Translations under genes and position numbers: made by a program
NCBI RefSeq assembly: GCF_003856835.1
Contig: NZ_CP034145.1
Span: forward strand, 1,364,001 to 1,428,000
DNA: 64,000 bases
Direction of reading: 5' to 3'
Source: Haloplanus aerogenes
GTDB taxonomy: Archaea; Halobacteriota; Halobacteria; Halobacteriales; Haloferacaceae
Shown here: positions 1 through 8,700 of the stretch, piece by piece
Layout of the letters: each line of letters starts with the position of its first letter
Position numbering within the stretch: the first letter of the stretch is position 1
The notes under the pieces: generated by a model
What the model saw: only the letters and a program-made list of their open reading frames with translations
Database searches by the model: none
What the model was told of the DNA's origin: nothing

Positions 1-294
<294 letters not shown>

Positions 295-303
295 GCGGAC
301 GGC

Positions 304-432
304 TCAGCGGTCGAGCACGCGGTTTCTCTTTCGTTCCTGCCACACCGCCAGCAGTTCGTACAGGAAGATGGCGCCGACGAGCGCGAGCGATCCCCAGACC
401 AGCACGGCGAATCCGAGCGCGGAGAGGGTCAT
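304..432 (-). CDS. Small single-span membrane protein, symporter partner
   Basis: This 42-residue ORF starts with ATG inside the stop of the upstream symporter gene (ATGA overlap), so the two are almost certainly co-translated. It reads MTLSALGFAVLVWGSLALVG and continues into AIFLYELLAVWQERKRNRVLDR: one transmembrane segment, then a short positively charged cytoplasmic tail. Many SSS-family symporters have a small hydrophobic partner encoded next to them, and that is the likely role. No catalytic motif is present. The assignment rests on size, topology and coupling; the exact family is not certain. Confidence 0.7.
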   Translation of the reverse strand: MTLSALGFAVLVWGSLALVGAIFLYELLAVWQERKRNRVLDR

Positions 433-1952
433 CGACGCTCACCTCCGCCGCCGCTCCCGTCGGCCATCGCGTCGGCATCGCTGCCGCCCTCGTCGAGACG
501 ACGCACGTCCCGGCCGAGACGGTCCAGATCGTACCGCCGGTTACCGAGTCGCGCGGTCACGACGGCCAGCCCCGTCGAAACGGCGGCGGCGCCGAGGAAG
601 GAGACGAAGTAGGAGGCGGCGGGCAGCGCCGAGAGCGGGAGGACGCCCCGCGCTGGCGGGAAAAAGGCGAGGCCGACGACGAGGCCCGCGGCGCTCGCGA
701 CGAGGACGCCCCCGGACCACGCCCGCTGCGAGTAGAGGCCGTACAGGAGGGGAATGAACGTCGCCGCGGCCAGCAGGTCTGCCAGCAGGAACAGGGTGAG
801 CACGGAGTAGCCTTGCGCGCCGACGACGGTGGCGGCGGCGGCGACGAGGACGGTCACCGCGCGCGCCGCGGCCGTGAGTCGGTCGTCGGAGAGGTCGGCC
901 ACGCGTGGCAGGTCGACGGTGACGACGCTCGCGATGGCGTTGAAGAGCGTGTCGGCGCTGGAGACGACGAGGAGGACGGCGAGGACGGCCACCGCGAGGA
1001 CGGCCGGATCGGGGAGTACGTCGGTCACGACGAGGAAGAAGGAGACGCTGGCGTCGGCGGGCGCCTCGACGAGGCCGAGGCCGACGGCGATGGGGCCGAA
1101 GATACCGGCGAGAAAGATCATTGGGACCACCGCGACGGCGGCGACGAGGAAGGAGCGCCGGAGCGTCTCCTCGTCGCTCGCGGCGTAGACGCGTTGCCAC
1201 CACGCCTGATTCAGCATCTCCGCGCCGACGATGGCGACGACGACGTACGCGCCGAACTCCAGGCCACTGGGGGACCCGACGGCGAGGAGGTTCGGGGCGT
1301 TGTCGACGACGGCGGCGTGGGCGGCGTTCGTCCCACCGAGTGCGAGGAGGGTGACGACGACGCTCACGATCAGGAGCGGGAGGATGAGCACCGTCTGGAC
1401 GGTGTCAGTGACGATGCTCGCGCGGAGGCCGCCGTAGCCGGTGTAGGCGAGGACGGTGACGCCGACGACAGTCGCCGTCTGCCACCCCGGCACGCCAGCG
1501 ATCAGCGAGAGCGCACTCGCGATGCCGGTGAACTCCGCCGCGAGGAAGACGAACATGTAGGCGACGCTCACGAGGAGGACGTAGGCGTACATCGCCGACC
1601 CGTAGCGGGCGTAGGCGTACTCCGTGAGGCTGTGTCCCTCGGGGAGCAGGTCGCGGATGCGCGGCCCGACGACGGCGAAGGCGGCGAGCGCGAGCGCCGA
1701 CCCCGCGGCGTAGCCAGCGACGGCAGTGATGCCGCCGAACGCCGCCCCCGCCTCCGCCGGGCTGAACAGGATCCACGCGCCCATGCTGGAGGCGACGATG
1801 GTCGCCGTCAGCGCCCCGCCACCCGTCGAGTTGCGGGCGGTGATGTAGTCCTCGACGGTTTCGATCCGTCCCCGTGCGTACCACGCGCCGAGCGCCGCGA
1901 ACGCGACGAGGACGACGCCGACGAGTCCGAGCAGTACCGCCGCCGTCACCAC
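429..1952 (-). CDS. Sodium:solute symporter (SSS family)
   Basis: A 507-residue integral membrane protein with about 13 hydrophobic segments, normal for the SSS family (PutP, PanF, ActP). Conserved features include GGGALTATIVASSMGAW near residue 45, PEGHSLTEYAYARYG near residue 105 and AEMLNQAWWQRVYAASDE near residue 245; the last resembles the WQR motif shared by SSS carriers. The tail after the last helix is acidic, then Gly-rich. The start chosen is a GTG preceded by the Shine-Dalgarno sequence GGAGGTGA. It likely couples Na+ entry to uptake of an organic solute. The neighbouring acetyl-CoA synthetase hints at acetate or another monocarboxylate, but the substrate cannot be read from sequence. 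Confidence 0.85.
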   Translation of the reverse strand: MVTAAVLLGLVGVVLVAFAALGAWYARGRIETVEDYITARNSTGGGALTATIVASSMGAWILFSPAEAGAAFGGITAVAGYAAGSALALAAFAVVGPRIRDLLPEGHSLTEYAYARYGSAMYAYVLLVSVAYMFVFLAAEFTGIASALSLIAGVPGWQTATVVGVTVLAYTGYGGLRASIVTDTVQTVLILPLLIVSVVVTLLALGGTNAAHAAVVDNAPNLLAVGSPSGLEFGAYVVVAIVGAEMLNQAWWQRVYAASDEETLRRSFLVAAVAVVPMIFLAGIFGPIAVGLGLVEAPADASVSFFLVVTDVLPDPAVLAVAVLAVLLVVSSADTLFNAIASVVTVDLPRVADLSDDRLTAAARAVTVLVAAAATVVGAQGYSVLTLFLLADLLAAATFIPLLYGLYSQRAWSGGVLVASAAGLVVGLAFFPPARGVLPLSALPAASYFVSFLGAAAVSTGLAVVTARLGNRRYDLDRLGRDVRRLDEGGSDADAMADGSGGGGERR

Positions 1953-2049
1953 GGCCGGTCACCTCCGAGTCGAGCGTGCATGTGCGTCGCTCCGCGGTGG
2001 ACGTTGTAATAGTTTGTGTTATAACCGGGTAATCACGAGCGTGGGCCGC

Positions 2050-2805
2050 TCAGAGGTAGCTGGCGTCCCAGCGGGTCGGCTTGCGGCGGTTCTCGCAGTC
2101 CTTGCAGACGACGCGGCCCATGGTGTCCATCGAGATGCCGAAGCCGTCGCAGTTGCCACAGAGGTAGCCGTATCGCTCGGTCCGGTCACGGTCGAGGTAG
2201 ACGGCGTAGAAGGGGCCGTTGGAGCCACGGACGCTCTCGTCGAGGGCGACGTACACCTGCCGGCCGTCGGGGAGGGTCGCGGCCTCGGTGAGCACCTGCC
2301 GCCCCCCGGCCTCGGGGAACTTGGAGTAGAGTTTCTCGACGAAGGGTTCGCCGCCGATTTCGACGGTGCGCTCGCCGATCGCCTCGAAGTTCTCGCGCTC
2401 GAAGAAGCCGGCACCGGCCTCGTTGGCTTCGAGGACGCGCCCCTCGATGCGCGAGACGCCGTGGTCCAACAGGCGACGTTCGAGCGCCGCAAGCAGGCCG
2501 TCACCGATCCCGCTGCCGCGGCTCTGCGGTTCGACGTGGAGCCAGTCGATCTCCCCGACCGTCTCGCGCCGCTCGACGACGTAGCTCTGGGCGAAGCCGA
2601 CGATACGGTCCTCGTCGATGGCGACGAGGAACTCGGTGTTCGGGTCGTCGAGGTCGTCGGTCAGCGTCTCCTCGTCGTACCACCGCTCGACGGCCTGTGC
2701 GATGATGTCGTCCTCCAGCGCGTGTCCGTACGACGCGGCGAGGGAGTCGTGGGCGACCGTTCGGATGCCCTCGATATCCGCCGCCGTTGCCTCGCGGATG
2801 TCCAT
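2050..2805 (-). CDS. GNAT N-acetyltransferase with C-terminal zinc-finger domain
   Basis: A 251-residue protein. Residues 1-155 form a GNAT acetyltransferase: the acetyl-CoA-binding loop is QSRGSGIGDGLLAALE (Q/RxxGxG/A), followed by RIEGRVLEANEAGAGFFERENF. Residues 165-251 form a second domain that begins with GGRQVLTEAATLPDGRQVYV and ends in a CxxC...CxxC knuckle (CGNC, CKDC), probably binding zinc. Acetyltransferases with this tail recur in haloarchaea (I believe DUF5816). The acyl acceptor is unknown. A TATA-like CCTTTAAGG lies about 28 bases ahead of the ATG, consistent with a leaderless mRNA. It is divergent from the HAD gene. Confidence 0.85.
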   Translation of the reverse strand: MDIREATAADIEGIRTVAHDSLAASYGHALEDDIIAQAVERWYDEETLTDDLDDPNTEFLVAIDEDRIVGFAQSYVVERRETVGEIDWLHVEPQSRGSGIGDGLLAALERRLLDHGVSRIEGRVLEANEAGAGFFERENFEAIGERTVEIGGEPFVEKLYSKFPEAGGRQVLTEAATLPDGRQVYVALDESVRGSNGPFYAVYLDRDRTERYGYLCGNCDGFGISMDTMGRVVCKDCENRRKPTRWDASYL

Positions 2806-2891
2806 GTGTGAGAGTGTGCGGTGCCGCTCCTTAAAGGGTCGCGGTGGAGGCGCGGGGAACGTACAAGGGCGTGACGCCCGTGGACTCTCGC

Positions 2892-3563
2892 ATGGCCGGA
2901 CTCTGTTTCGACATGTACGGGACGCTCTGTGACACGAGTAGCGTGCGGACGCGGCTCGGGGAGGAGCTGGGTGTTTCCGACTGCCTCGTCGCCGCCGTCG
3001 ACGAGACGTGGCGGCGCAAACAGCTCCAGTACTCCTACCAGAGCGCGCAGATGGACGCGTACGAACCGTTCTGGGAGATCACGAGCCACGCCCTCGACTA
3101 CGCACTCGCGCAGTACGATCTCGATCCGGACGACGACACACGGACCCGTCTCCTGCACGCCTACGACCATCTCGATCCCTTCCCCGGCGCGGTGGAAGCG
3201 CTCGACCGTCTCTCCGCTGCCGGGCACGATGTGGTCGTTCTCTCGAACGGGAATCCCGAGATGCTCGAACGCCTCGCGGACGATGCGGGGCTTTCACCTC
3301 ATCTCGATGATATTCTGAGTGCTCACGCGGTCCGGACGTTCAAACCCGACCCGGCCGTCTACGAACACGCGGCCGAGACGCTCGACCGTCCCCTTGGCGA
3401 CTGCCGCTTGATTTCCTCGAACGCGTGGGACGTGGCAGGGGCTGGCAACGCGGGAATGGCGACGACGTGGGTGAACCGCGCGCGCGACCCGCCGGAGGCT
3501 ATCGGCGCCCGCCCCGACCGCGAAGTCGACACCCTCCCGGCCGTCGCGGACGATTTATGTTAG
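2892..3563 (+). CDS. Haloacid dehalogenase type II-like HAD hydrolase
   Basis: 223 residues from the ATG at MAGLCFDMYGTLCD. HAD motif I is DMYGTL (nucleophile Asp), motif II is VVLSNGNPEML, the motif III lysine is in FKPDPAVYEHA, and motif IV lies in LISSNAWDVAGAGNAGM. The SSNAWD sequence and the DxYGTL form of motif I are typical of L-2-haloacid dehalogenases. The family hydrolyses 2-haloacids, but many members are phosphatases, so the substrate is open. An in-frame ATG 48 bases earlier exists; I reject it because the added residues lack family similarity and HAD proteins normally begin just ahead of motif I. Confidence 0.85.
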   Translation: MAGLCFDMYGTLCDTSSVRTRLGEELGVSDCLVAAVDETWRRKQLQYSYQSAQMDAYEPFWEITSHALDYALAQYDLDPDDDTRTRLLHAYDHLDPFPGAVEALDRLSAAGHDVVVLSNGNPEMLERLADDAGLSPHLDDILSAHAVRTFKPDPAVYEHAAETLDRPLGDCRLISSNAWDVAGAGNAGMATTWVNRARDPPEAIGARPDREVDTLPAVADDLC

Positions 3564-3617
3564 CGATAGTTCACTAGCGCCCATCGTCTTGCCCGAACGT
3601 TACCGTATGAACAGAAA

Positions 3618-3627
3618 CTATTATTAG
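3618..3627 (+). promoter_or_regulatory. TATA-like box for the ABC binding-protein gene
   Basis: CTATTATTAG is centred 27 bases ahead of the ATG of the substrate-binding protein, inside a locally AT-rich stretch. This is the spacing expected for a leaderless haloarchaeal transcript. Confidence 0.6.
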
Positions 3628-3649
3628 CATTCTGGCTACCCGTTTGTGC

Positions 3650-5020
3650 ATGGGTAGCAATGATGGCCTTATTGATCGGCGTGACGTGATTAAAGCAGCC
3701 GGCGCTGCCGGCACTGCTGGACTGGTCGGCCTCGCCGGCTGTTCCGGCGGTGGTGGTGGTGGCGGTGGCGGCGGTGGCGGCGAGTCGGAGTATCCCGAAC
3801 TCGGTAACTATCCCATCGAAGGTGACACGGCGACGCTCGGGTTCAACGTGCCGCAGTCCGGTCCGTACGCCTCCGAGGGGGAGGACGAACTCCGCGCGTA
3901 CGAACTCGCGGTCAAGCACCTGAACAACGGCGGTGGCTGGGTCGACTCCCAGTTCGACGACCTCTCCGGCGACGGCGTGCTCGACTACCAGATCGACTCG
4001 GTGAGCGGCGACACGGCGACCGACGCCGACACCGCGCGCCAGTCCGCCTCCCGGATGATCCAGCGGGACGACGTGATCATGGTGAGCGGCGGGTCGTCCT
4101 CCGCCGTCGCCATCGCGGTCCAGGAGCTGTGTCAGCGTGAGAAAACCCTGTTCATGGCCTGTCTGACTCACTCCAACGACACCACCGGCGCGAACTGCGT
4201 GCGCTACGGCTTCCGCGAGATGTTCAACGCCTACATGACGGGACAGGCACTCGCGCCGGTCGTGCGCGACGAGTACGGCGAGGACCTAGAGTTCTACCAG
4301 CTCTACGCCGATTACAGCTGGGGTCAGACCCAGCAGGAGTCGATGAACCAGTTCCTGACCGAGACGGCCGGCTGGGAACAGGTCGACTCCGTCGCGACGC
4401 CGCTCGGCACCAGCGACTACTCCTCCTACCTCTCGGAGGCGTCGAACTCCGGGGCCGACGTGCTCGTGCTCAACCACTACGGGCTCGACGGTGCAACCTC
4501 GGCCAGCCAGGCGGTCGACGCCGGCCTCGACGAGGGCATGGAGATTCTCGTCCCGCTGTACAATCGACCGATGGCCGAGGCCGCCGGCTCGGCCATCGAG
4601 GGCATCTTCGGCACCGTCGCCTGGGACTCCCAGATCGACAATACGCCCTCTCAGGAATTCCTGCAAGCGTTCCAGGACGAGTACGACCGCATCCCCTCCG
4701 GTCCGGCACAACTCGCCTACGCGCAGACGCTCCAGTATGCGGCGGCCGTCGAGCGCGCGGGCACGTTCTACCCGCCCGAAGTCATCCGACAGCTGGAAGG
4801 CTTCGAGTACGACAACATCGGGATGGGCGCGGAGACGATGCGCGCCTGCGACCACCAGGCCCAGCGCGACGTGCCCGTCGTTCGTGGGCTCCCCGAGTCC
4901 GAGCAGTCCGAGGGGCAGTACTTCGAGATCATCAACGTCACGAGCCGCGACGACCTCGGCTACGGCTGTGACGAAGGTCCGGCCGCCGAGTGTGAACTCG
5001 GCGAGTACGGCGACGAGTAA
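3650..5020 (+). CDS. ABC transporter substrate-binding lipoprotein (branched-chain amino acid/amide type)
   Basis: 456 residues from the ATG at MGSNDG. The N-terminus carries a twin-arginine motif (DRRDVIKAAG), a hydrophobic stretch and a lipobox LAGC, so the protein is exported folded by Tat and anchored by lipid at the cysteine. A run of about a dozen glycines then tethers the domain to the membrane. The mature part has the Peripla_BP_6/LivK fold: GFNVPQSGPYASEGEDELRAYELAVKHLNN, the SGGSSSAVAIAVQELCQ segment and FYQLYADYSWGQTQQESM. It captures solute for the permeases and ATPases encoded next. Branched-chain amino acids, amides or urea are family substrates; sequence does not decide which. 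Confidence 0.92.
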   Translation: MGSNDGLIDRRDVIKAAGAAGTAGLVGLAGCSGGGGGGGGGGGGESEYPELGNYPIEGDTATLGFNVPQSGPYASEGEDELRAYELAVKHLNNGGGWVDSQFDDLSGDGVLDYQIDSVSGDTATDADTARQSASRMIQRDDVIMVSGGSSSAVAIAVQELCQREKTLFMACLTHSNDTTGANCVRYGFREMFNAYMTGQALAPVVRDEYGEDLEFYQLYADYSWGQTQQESMNQFLTETAGWEQVDSVATPLGTSDYSSYLSEASNSGADVLVLNHYGLDGATSASQAVDAGLDEGMEILVPLYNRPMAEAAGSAIEGIFGTVAWDSQIDNTPSQEFLQAFQDEYDRIPSGPAQLAYAQTLQYAAAVERAGTFYPPEVIRQLEGFEYDNIGMGAETMRACDHQAQRDVPVVRGLPESEQSEGQYFEIINVTSRDDLGYGCDEGPAAECELGEYGDE

Positions 5021-5060
5021 CTGCGACTCGTTGGCGCGGCCCCGTTTCGCGCCGTAGCAC

Positions 5061-5070
5061 AAAATTATAG
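5061..5070 (+). promoter_or_regulatory. TATA-like box ahead of the permease genes
   Basis: AAAATTATAG sits between the binding-protein gene and the permeases, about 29 bases ahead of a short ORF at 5095. It suggests the permease/ATPase genes have their own promoter, which would allow different levels of binding protein and membrane complex. Confidence 0.5.
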
Positions 5071-5094
5071 TCACTAATGTTCAACTACACGGAT

Positions 5095-5160
5095 ATGACA
5101 CTATCGACCAGAGCACCTCGTCGATCCGCCGACCCGGACGACGGCGAGGTGAGACCATGA
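5095..5160 (+). CDS. Possible 21-residue leader peptide coupled to livH
   Basis: An ATG 29 bases after a TATA-like box opens a short frame reading MTLSTRAPRRSADPDDGEVR then Pro and stop. Its TGA overlaps the livH ATG (ATGA). The end of the mini-ORF contains the livH Shine-Dalgarno (GAGGTGAG). This arrangement could deliver ribosomes to livH by termination-reinitiation. The composition (acidic, Arg-rich) does not look like a structured protein. An in-frame ATG at 5077 exists, but it lies ahead of the predicted transcript start. Confidence 0.4.
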   Translation: MTLSTRAPRRSADPDDGEVRP

Positions 5161-6098
5161 GCTTCCACATCGAGGCGATCACCGTCCTCCTCAACGGCCT
5201 CCAGCAGGGCGCCATCTACGTCCTGCTCGCCGTGGGTCTGTCGATCATCCTCGGCACGCTGAAGTTCGTCAACTTCGCCCACGGCGCCCTGTACCTCATC
5301 GGCACCTACTCGGGGCTGCTGTTGGCGCTCGAAATCAACCTGACGAGCGGCCAACTCCAGGAGTGGGGGTACGGACAGCTCGGCCTCGGCCTCGGCTACA
5401 TTCCCGCGCTGATCATCGTCCCCTTCGTCGTCTTCGTCGTCGGGCTGGCGATGGAACGCTGGGTCGTCGAACCGTTCAAGGATCGCCCCGACACCGACCA
5501 GATCCTCGTCACGTTCGGACTGGCGATCATCGTACAGGAGCTCTTTCGGGCCTTCTTCGGGTCCAGCAGCCTCCCGTTCAGCCAGCCCGCTTGGGCACAG
5601 GGACCGCCGCAGGTCCCCTTCCTGACGGCGATCCCCATCTCCTCGTGGCGGTACTACGTCATCGGCATCACGGCCGTGCTGGTGCTCATCGTCTATCTCC
5701 TCGTGGAGTACACCGACTTCGGCCTGATCGTCCGTGCCGGCACTCGCGACCCGGAGATGGTCGAACTGCTCGGCATCCGACTGAGCCGGCCGTACATCGT
5801 CGTCTTCGGCATCGGGGCGGCGCTCGCCGGTGTCGCCGGCGTCGTCGGCGGTCCGCTCAACCCCGTCAACCCGACCATCGGCAACGAGATCCTCGTGCCC
5901 GCGTTCCTGACCGTCGTCATCGGCGGCGTGGGGTCGATCGCCGGCGCCGTCCTCGGCGGCGTCCTGTTCGGTCTCACCCAGGCCATCCTCGTGGCGACGT
6001 ACTCCGCGTGGGCACAGGTGGGACTCTACGCCATCGCCGCGGTCGTGCTGCTGGTGCGGCCACAGGGTCTCCTCGGTGAAGCGGAGGTGGCGCCATGA
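5157..6098 (+). CDS. livH: Branched-chain amino acid ABC permease, LivH type
   Basis: 313 residues with about eight hydrophobic helices. The N-terminal LLNGLQQGAIYVLLAVGLSI, then GTLKFVNFAHGALYLIGTY, is diagnostic for the LivH permease subunit. LGIRLSRPYIVVFGIGAALAGVAGVVGG and VVIGGVGSIAGAVLGG are the conserved loop and glycine-rich segments near the C-terminus. It forms the translocation path together with LivM. The stop overlaps the livM ATG (ATGA). Confidence 0.93.
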   Translation: MSFHIEAITVLLNGLQQGAIYVLLAVGLSIILGTLKFVNFAHGALYLIGTYSGLLLALEINLTSGQLQEWGYGQLGLGLGYIPALIIVPFVVFVVGLAMERWVVEPFKDRPDTDQILVTFGLAIIVQELFRAFFGSSSLPFSQPAWAQGPPQVPFLTAIPISSWRYYVIGITAVLVLIVYLLVEYTDFGLIVRAGTRDPEMVELLGIRLSRPYIVVFGIGAALAGVAGVVGGPLNPVNPTIGNEILVPAFLTVVIGGVGSIAGAVLGGVLFGLTQAILVATYSAWAQVGLYAIAAVVLLVRPQGLLGEAEVAP

Positions 6099-7201
6099 GC
6101 GACGAACCGGCAGCGGCCGGCGAGACGGACGCGGACGCCGGCAACTCCGTCGCCGATATGATCGGCGTCTGGGCACCCCGCGGAAACGAAGTGCGCGTAG
6201 TCGCCGGCACCGCGGTCGTCATCGCCCTGTTCCCCTTCGTCTTCTCGCGGATGCCCGTGGTGAGCGACCTGTTGCAGGGGTATCAGAGCCTCGCGACGCT
6301 CATCCTCATCTGGGGGATATTCGCCCTCGGGTTCGACCTCCTGCTCGGCTACACCGGACTGCTGTCGTTCGGTCACGCCGCGTTCTGGGGCGGCGCCGCC
6401 TACACGGCGGGCGTGTTCAGCCAGCAGGTGTCCGGCTCACCGGTCCTGATGGTGCTCGCCGGGACGGCGTTCGCCGTCCTGCTCGCGTGGGCACTCGGGT
6501 TCCTCTCGCTTCGCCGCGGCGGCATCTACTTCGCCATCCTCACGCTCGCGTTCGCGCAGATGCTGTTCTACATGTCCTCCTCGCCGCTGGCGTTCATCAC
6601 CGGCGGGGAGAACGGCTTCACTGGCGTCGAGACGGCCGAGTTGTTCGGTATGTTCGGGCTCGAATCCGAACTGCCGTCCGTGCTCGGACTGCTGCTCGGC
6701 ACGTGGCTGTACGCCTTCGTGGCTATCATCACGGTCCTGTGTGTCGCGCTCGCCTACCGCATCCTCCAGTCGCCGTACGGCATGGTGTTCCGGGCGATCC
6801 GTGAGAACGAACAGCGCGCGGAGTTCGTCGGCCTGAACGTCTGGCGCTACCGGCTGATGTCCTTTATCCTCTCCGGCCTCTTCGCCGGTATCGCCGGGAG
6901 TCTCTTCACGATCCACGGCTCCTACGTCCCGCTCGCGTCCTTCTACTGGACGACCAGCGGCGAGGTGGTCATCATGACCGTCCTCGGCGGGACGGGGTCG
7001 CTGTTCGGCCCCATGGTGGGCGCCGGCGTCTACCTCTACGTCGAGAACATCGTCAGCGGCGGGCACCCGTTCGACTTCATCGCCCCGTTCTGGCACCTGA
7101 TCCTCGGCCTCGTGTTCGTCGTCACCATCTGGGTGTTCCCCCGCGGAATCTGGGGGTTCGTTCGCGACGTGCGCGACATGGTCACGGGAGGTGAAGACTG
7201 A
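6095..7201 (+). CDS. livM: Branched-chain amino acid ABC permease, LivM type
   Basis: 368 residues. It has an acidic cytoplasmic N-terminal extension of about 45 residues, then LivM features: FALGFDLLLGYTGLLSFGHAAFWGGAAYTAG, RRGGIYFAILTLAFAQMLFY, GENGFTG and RAIRENEQRAEFVGLNVWRYRLMSF. The last is the cytoplasmic EAA-like loop that contacts the ATPases. An SD (GGAGGTGG) precedes the start, and the stop overlaps the first base of livG (TGATG). It is the second permease subunit of the importer. Confidence 0.93.
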   Translation: MSDEPAAAGETDADAGNSVADMIGVWAPRGNEVRVVAGTAVVIALFPFVFSRMPVVSDLLQGYQSLATLILIWGIFALGFDLLLGYTGLLSFGHAAFWGGAAYTAGVFSQQVSGSPVLMVLAGTAFAVLLAWALGFLSLRRGGIYFAILTLAFAQMLFYMSSSPLAFITGGENGFTGVETAELFGMFGLESELPSVLGLLLGTWLYAFVAIITVLCVALAYRILQSPYGMVFRAIRENEQRAEFVGLNVWRYRLMSFILSGLFAGIAGSLFTIHGSYVPLASFYWTTSGEVVIMTVLGGTGSLFGPMVGAGVYLYVENIVSGGHPFDFIAPFWHLILGLVFVVTIWVFPRGIWGFVRDVRDMVTGGED

Positions 7202-7959
7202 TGGCGCTGCTCGAAACGGAGAACCTCGTCAAGGAGTTCGGTGGTCTCGTCGCCACCGACGACGTGAACCTGACCGTCGAGGAGGACGAACGCGTCTCGA
7301 TCATCGGCCCGAACGGCGCCGGCAAATCGACGCTGATCAACCTCATCACGCGCCGACTCGACCCCACGTCGGGAGACATCCGATTCAAAGGCGAGTCCAT
7401 CGTCAACCGGAAACCCCACGAAGTCGTGCAGATGGGCGTCAGCAAGTCGTTCCAGACGGCGTCGATCTTCTCGAACCTCACGGTGCGCGAGAACGCCGAA
7501 ATTGCCGCACTCGCCGCCGAACACGGCTCGTTCGGGTTCAAATTCCTCGAACACCGGGACAGTCTCACCGACGTTCACGAGGTGGCGCGGGACACCCTCG
7601 ACGCCGTCGGTCTCCTGAGCCAGGCCGATCGCAAAGCCTCCGAACTCCCCTACGGCGACAAGCGCCGCCTCGAAATCGGCATCGCGCTGGCTGCCGAGCC
7701 CGATCTCCTCCTGATGGACGAACCCACGGCGGGGATGTCCCCCGAGGAGACCGAGGCGACGGTCGACCTCGTCGAGGAGGTCAAACAGGAACTCGGTCTC
7801 ACCTTCGTCCTCATCGAACACGACATGGAGATCGTCTTCAGCATCTCGGATCGCATCGTCGTCCTCAACCGCGGGCGAGTCATCGCCGAAGGGACACCGG
7901 ACGAGATCAGGGGCAATCCCGAAGTGCAGGAGGCGTATCTCGGAGGTGTCGACCTGTGA
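7201..7959 (+). CDS. livG: Branched-chain amino acid ABC ATPase, LivG type
   Basis: 252 residues. Walker A is GPNGAGKSTL, followed by a Q-loop in VSKSFQTASIF. The signature region SELPYGDKRRLEIGIALA is the degenerate form usual for LivG, and Walker B is LLLMDEPTAGMSPEE. The H-loop His is in FVLIEHDMEIVFSISDRIVVL. It hydrolyses ATP on the cytoplasmic face as a heterodimer with LivF. It starts on the last base of livM and overlaps the livF GTG. Confidence 0.94.
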   Translation: MALLETENLVKEFGGLVATDDVNLTVEEDERVSIIGPNGAGKSTLINLITRRLDPTSGDIRFKGESIVNRKPHEVVQMGVSKSFQTASIFSNLTVRENAEIAALAAEHGSFGFKFLEHRDSLTDVHEVARDTLDAVGLLSQADRKASELPYGDKRRLEIGIALAAEPDLLLMDEPTAGMSPEETEATVDLVEEVKQELGLTFVLIEHDMEIVFSISDRIVVLNRGRVIAEGTPDEIRGNPEVQEAYLGGVDL

Positions 7960-8699
7960 GCCTGCTCGAAGTCGACGCCATCGACGCGTACTACGGCGAG
8001 AGCCACATCCTGCGCGACCTCTCGCTCACCGTCGAGGAGGGCGAAATCTGTGCGCTGCTGGGACGTAACGGCGCGGGCAAGACGACGACGCTGCGCTCGA
8101 TTTCTGGCGCGAAACCGCCGGACGTGCGCGACGGCTCGGTACGGTTCAAGGGCGACGACATCACGTCGATGCCCGCGGACGACGTGGCGATGCAGGGCAT
8201 CTCGCTGGTGCCCGAGGAACGCCGCGTCTTCGCCAACCTCACCGTCGCGGAGAACCTCCGCATCGCGGAGGTGTCGCGCAACGCCTCGAACACGTGGCGA
8301 CGGCCGCTCACCGCGACCGGGCAGGCCATGTCGACCGAGCAGGTGTACGACGACTTCCCCCGCCTCCGCGAGCGCAAGACTCAGAAGGCCGGCACGCTCT
8401 CCGGCGGCGAACAGCAGATGCTCGCCATCGCCCGCGCGCTCAAACAGAGCACCGACCTCCTGCTCCTCGACGAACCGTACGAGGGCCTCGCCCCCAAGAT
8501 CGTCGAGGACGTGGAGGCAGCCGTCGAGCGCATCAGCGATCAGGGTGTGACGATCCTGCTGGTCGAACAGAACGCCGCGGCCGCGATCAAGATCGCCGAC
8601 CGCGCGTACGTCGTCGACCAGGGCGAAATCGTCTTCGACGGCACCGCCGACGAACTCCGCGAGGACGAAGAGACCCGCGAGCGCTATCTCGGTGTCTGA
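7956..8699 (+). CDS. livF: Branched-chain amino acid ABC ATPase, LivF type
   Basis: 247 residues from a GTG start overlapping the livG stop (GTGA), with SD-like GGAGGTG upstream. Walker A is GRNGAGKTTTLRSI, the signature is TLSGGEQQMLAIARAL, and Walker B is LLLLDEPYEGLAPKIVEDV. It ends in ILLVEQNAAAAIKIADRAYVVDQGEIV. The EGLAP and EQN sequences are typical of LivF. It completes the importer; the next gene starts two bases after its stop. Confidence 0.94.
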   Translation: MSLLEVDAIDAYYGESHILRDLSLTVEEGEICALLGRNGAGKTTTLRSISGAKPPDVRDGSVRFKGDDITSMPADDVAMQGISLVPEERRVFANLTVAENLRIAEVSRNASNTWRRPLTATGQAMSTEQVYDDFPRLRERKTQKAGTLSGGEQQMLAIARALKQSTDLLLLDEPYEGLAPKIVEDVEAAVERISDQGVTILLVEQNAAAAIKIADRAYVVDQGEIVFDGTADELREDEETRERYLGV

Positions 8700-8700
8700 G

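Noticed and set aside
813-2009. Long plus-strand open frame opposite the symporter gene
   Set aside because: The frame is a by-product of high GC and codon bias on the other strand. The product is extremely rich in Asp, Glu, Arg and Gly without any fold pattern, and the minus-strand protein is clearly an SSS symporter.
3739-3785. GGT/GGC run after the lipobox, considered as a simple repeat with regulatory role
   Set aside because: It encodes the flexible poly-Gly tether common in haloarchaeal lipoproteins, so a special role at the DNA level is unnecessary.
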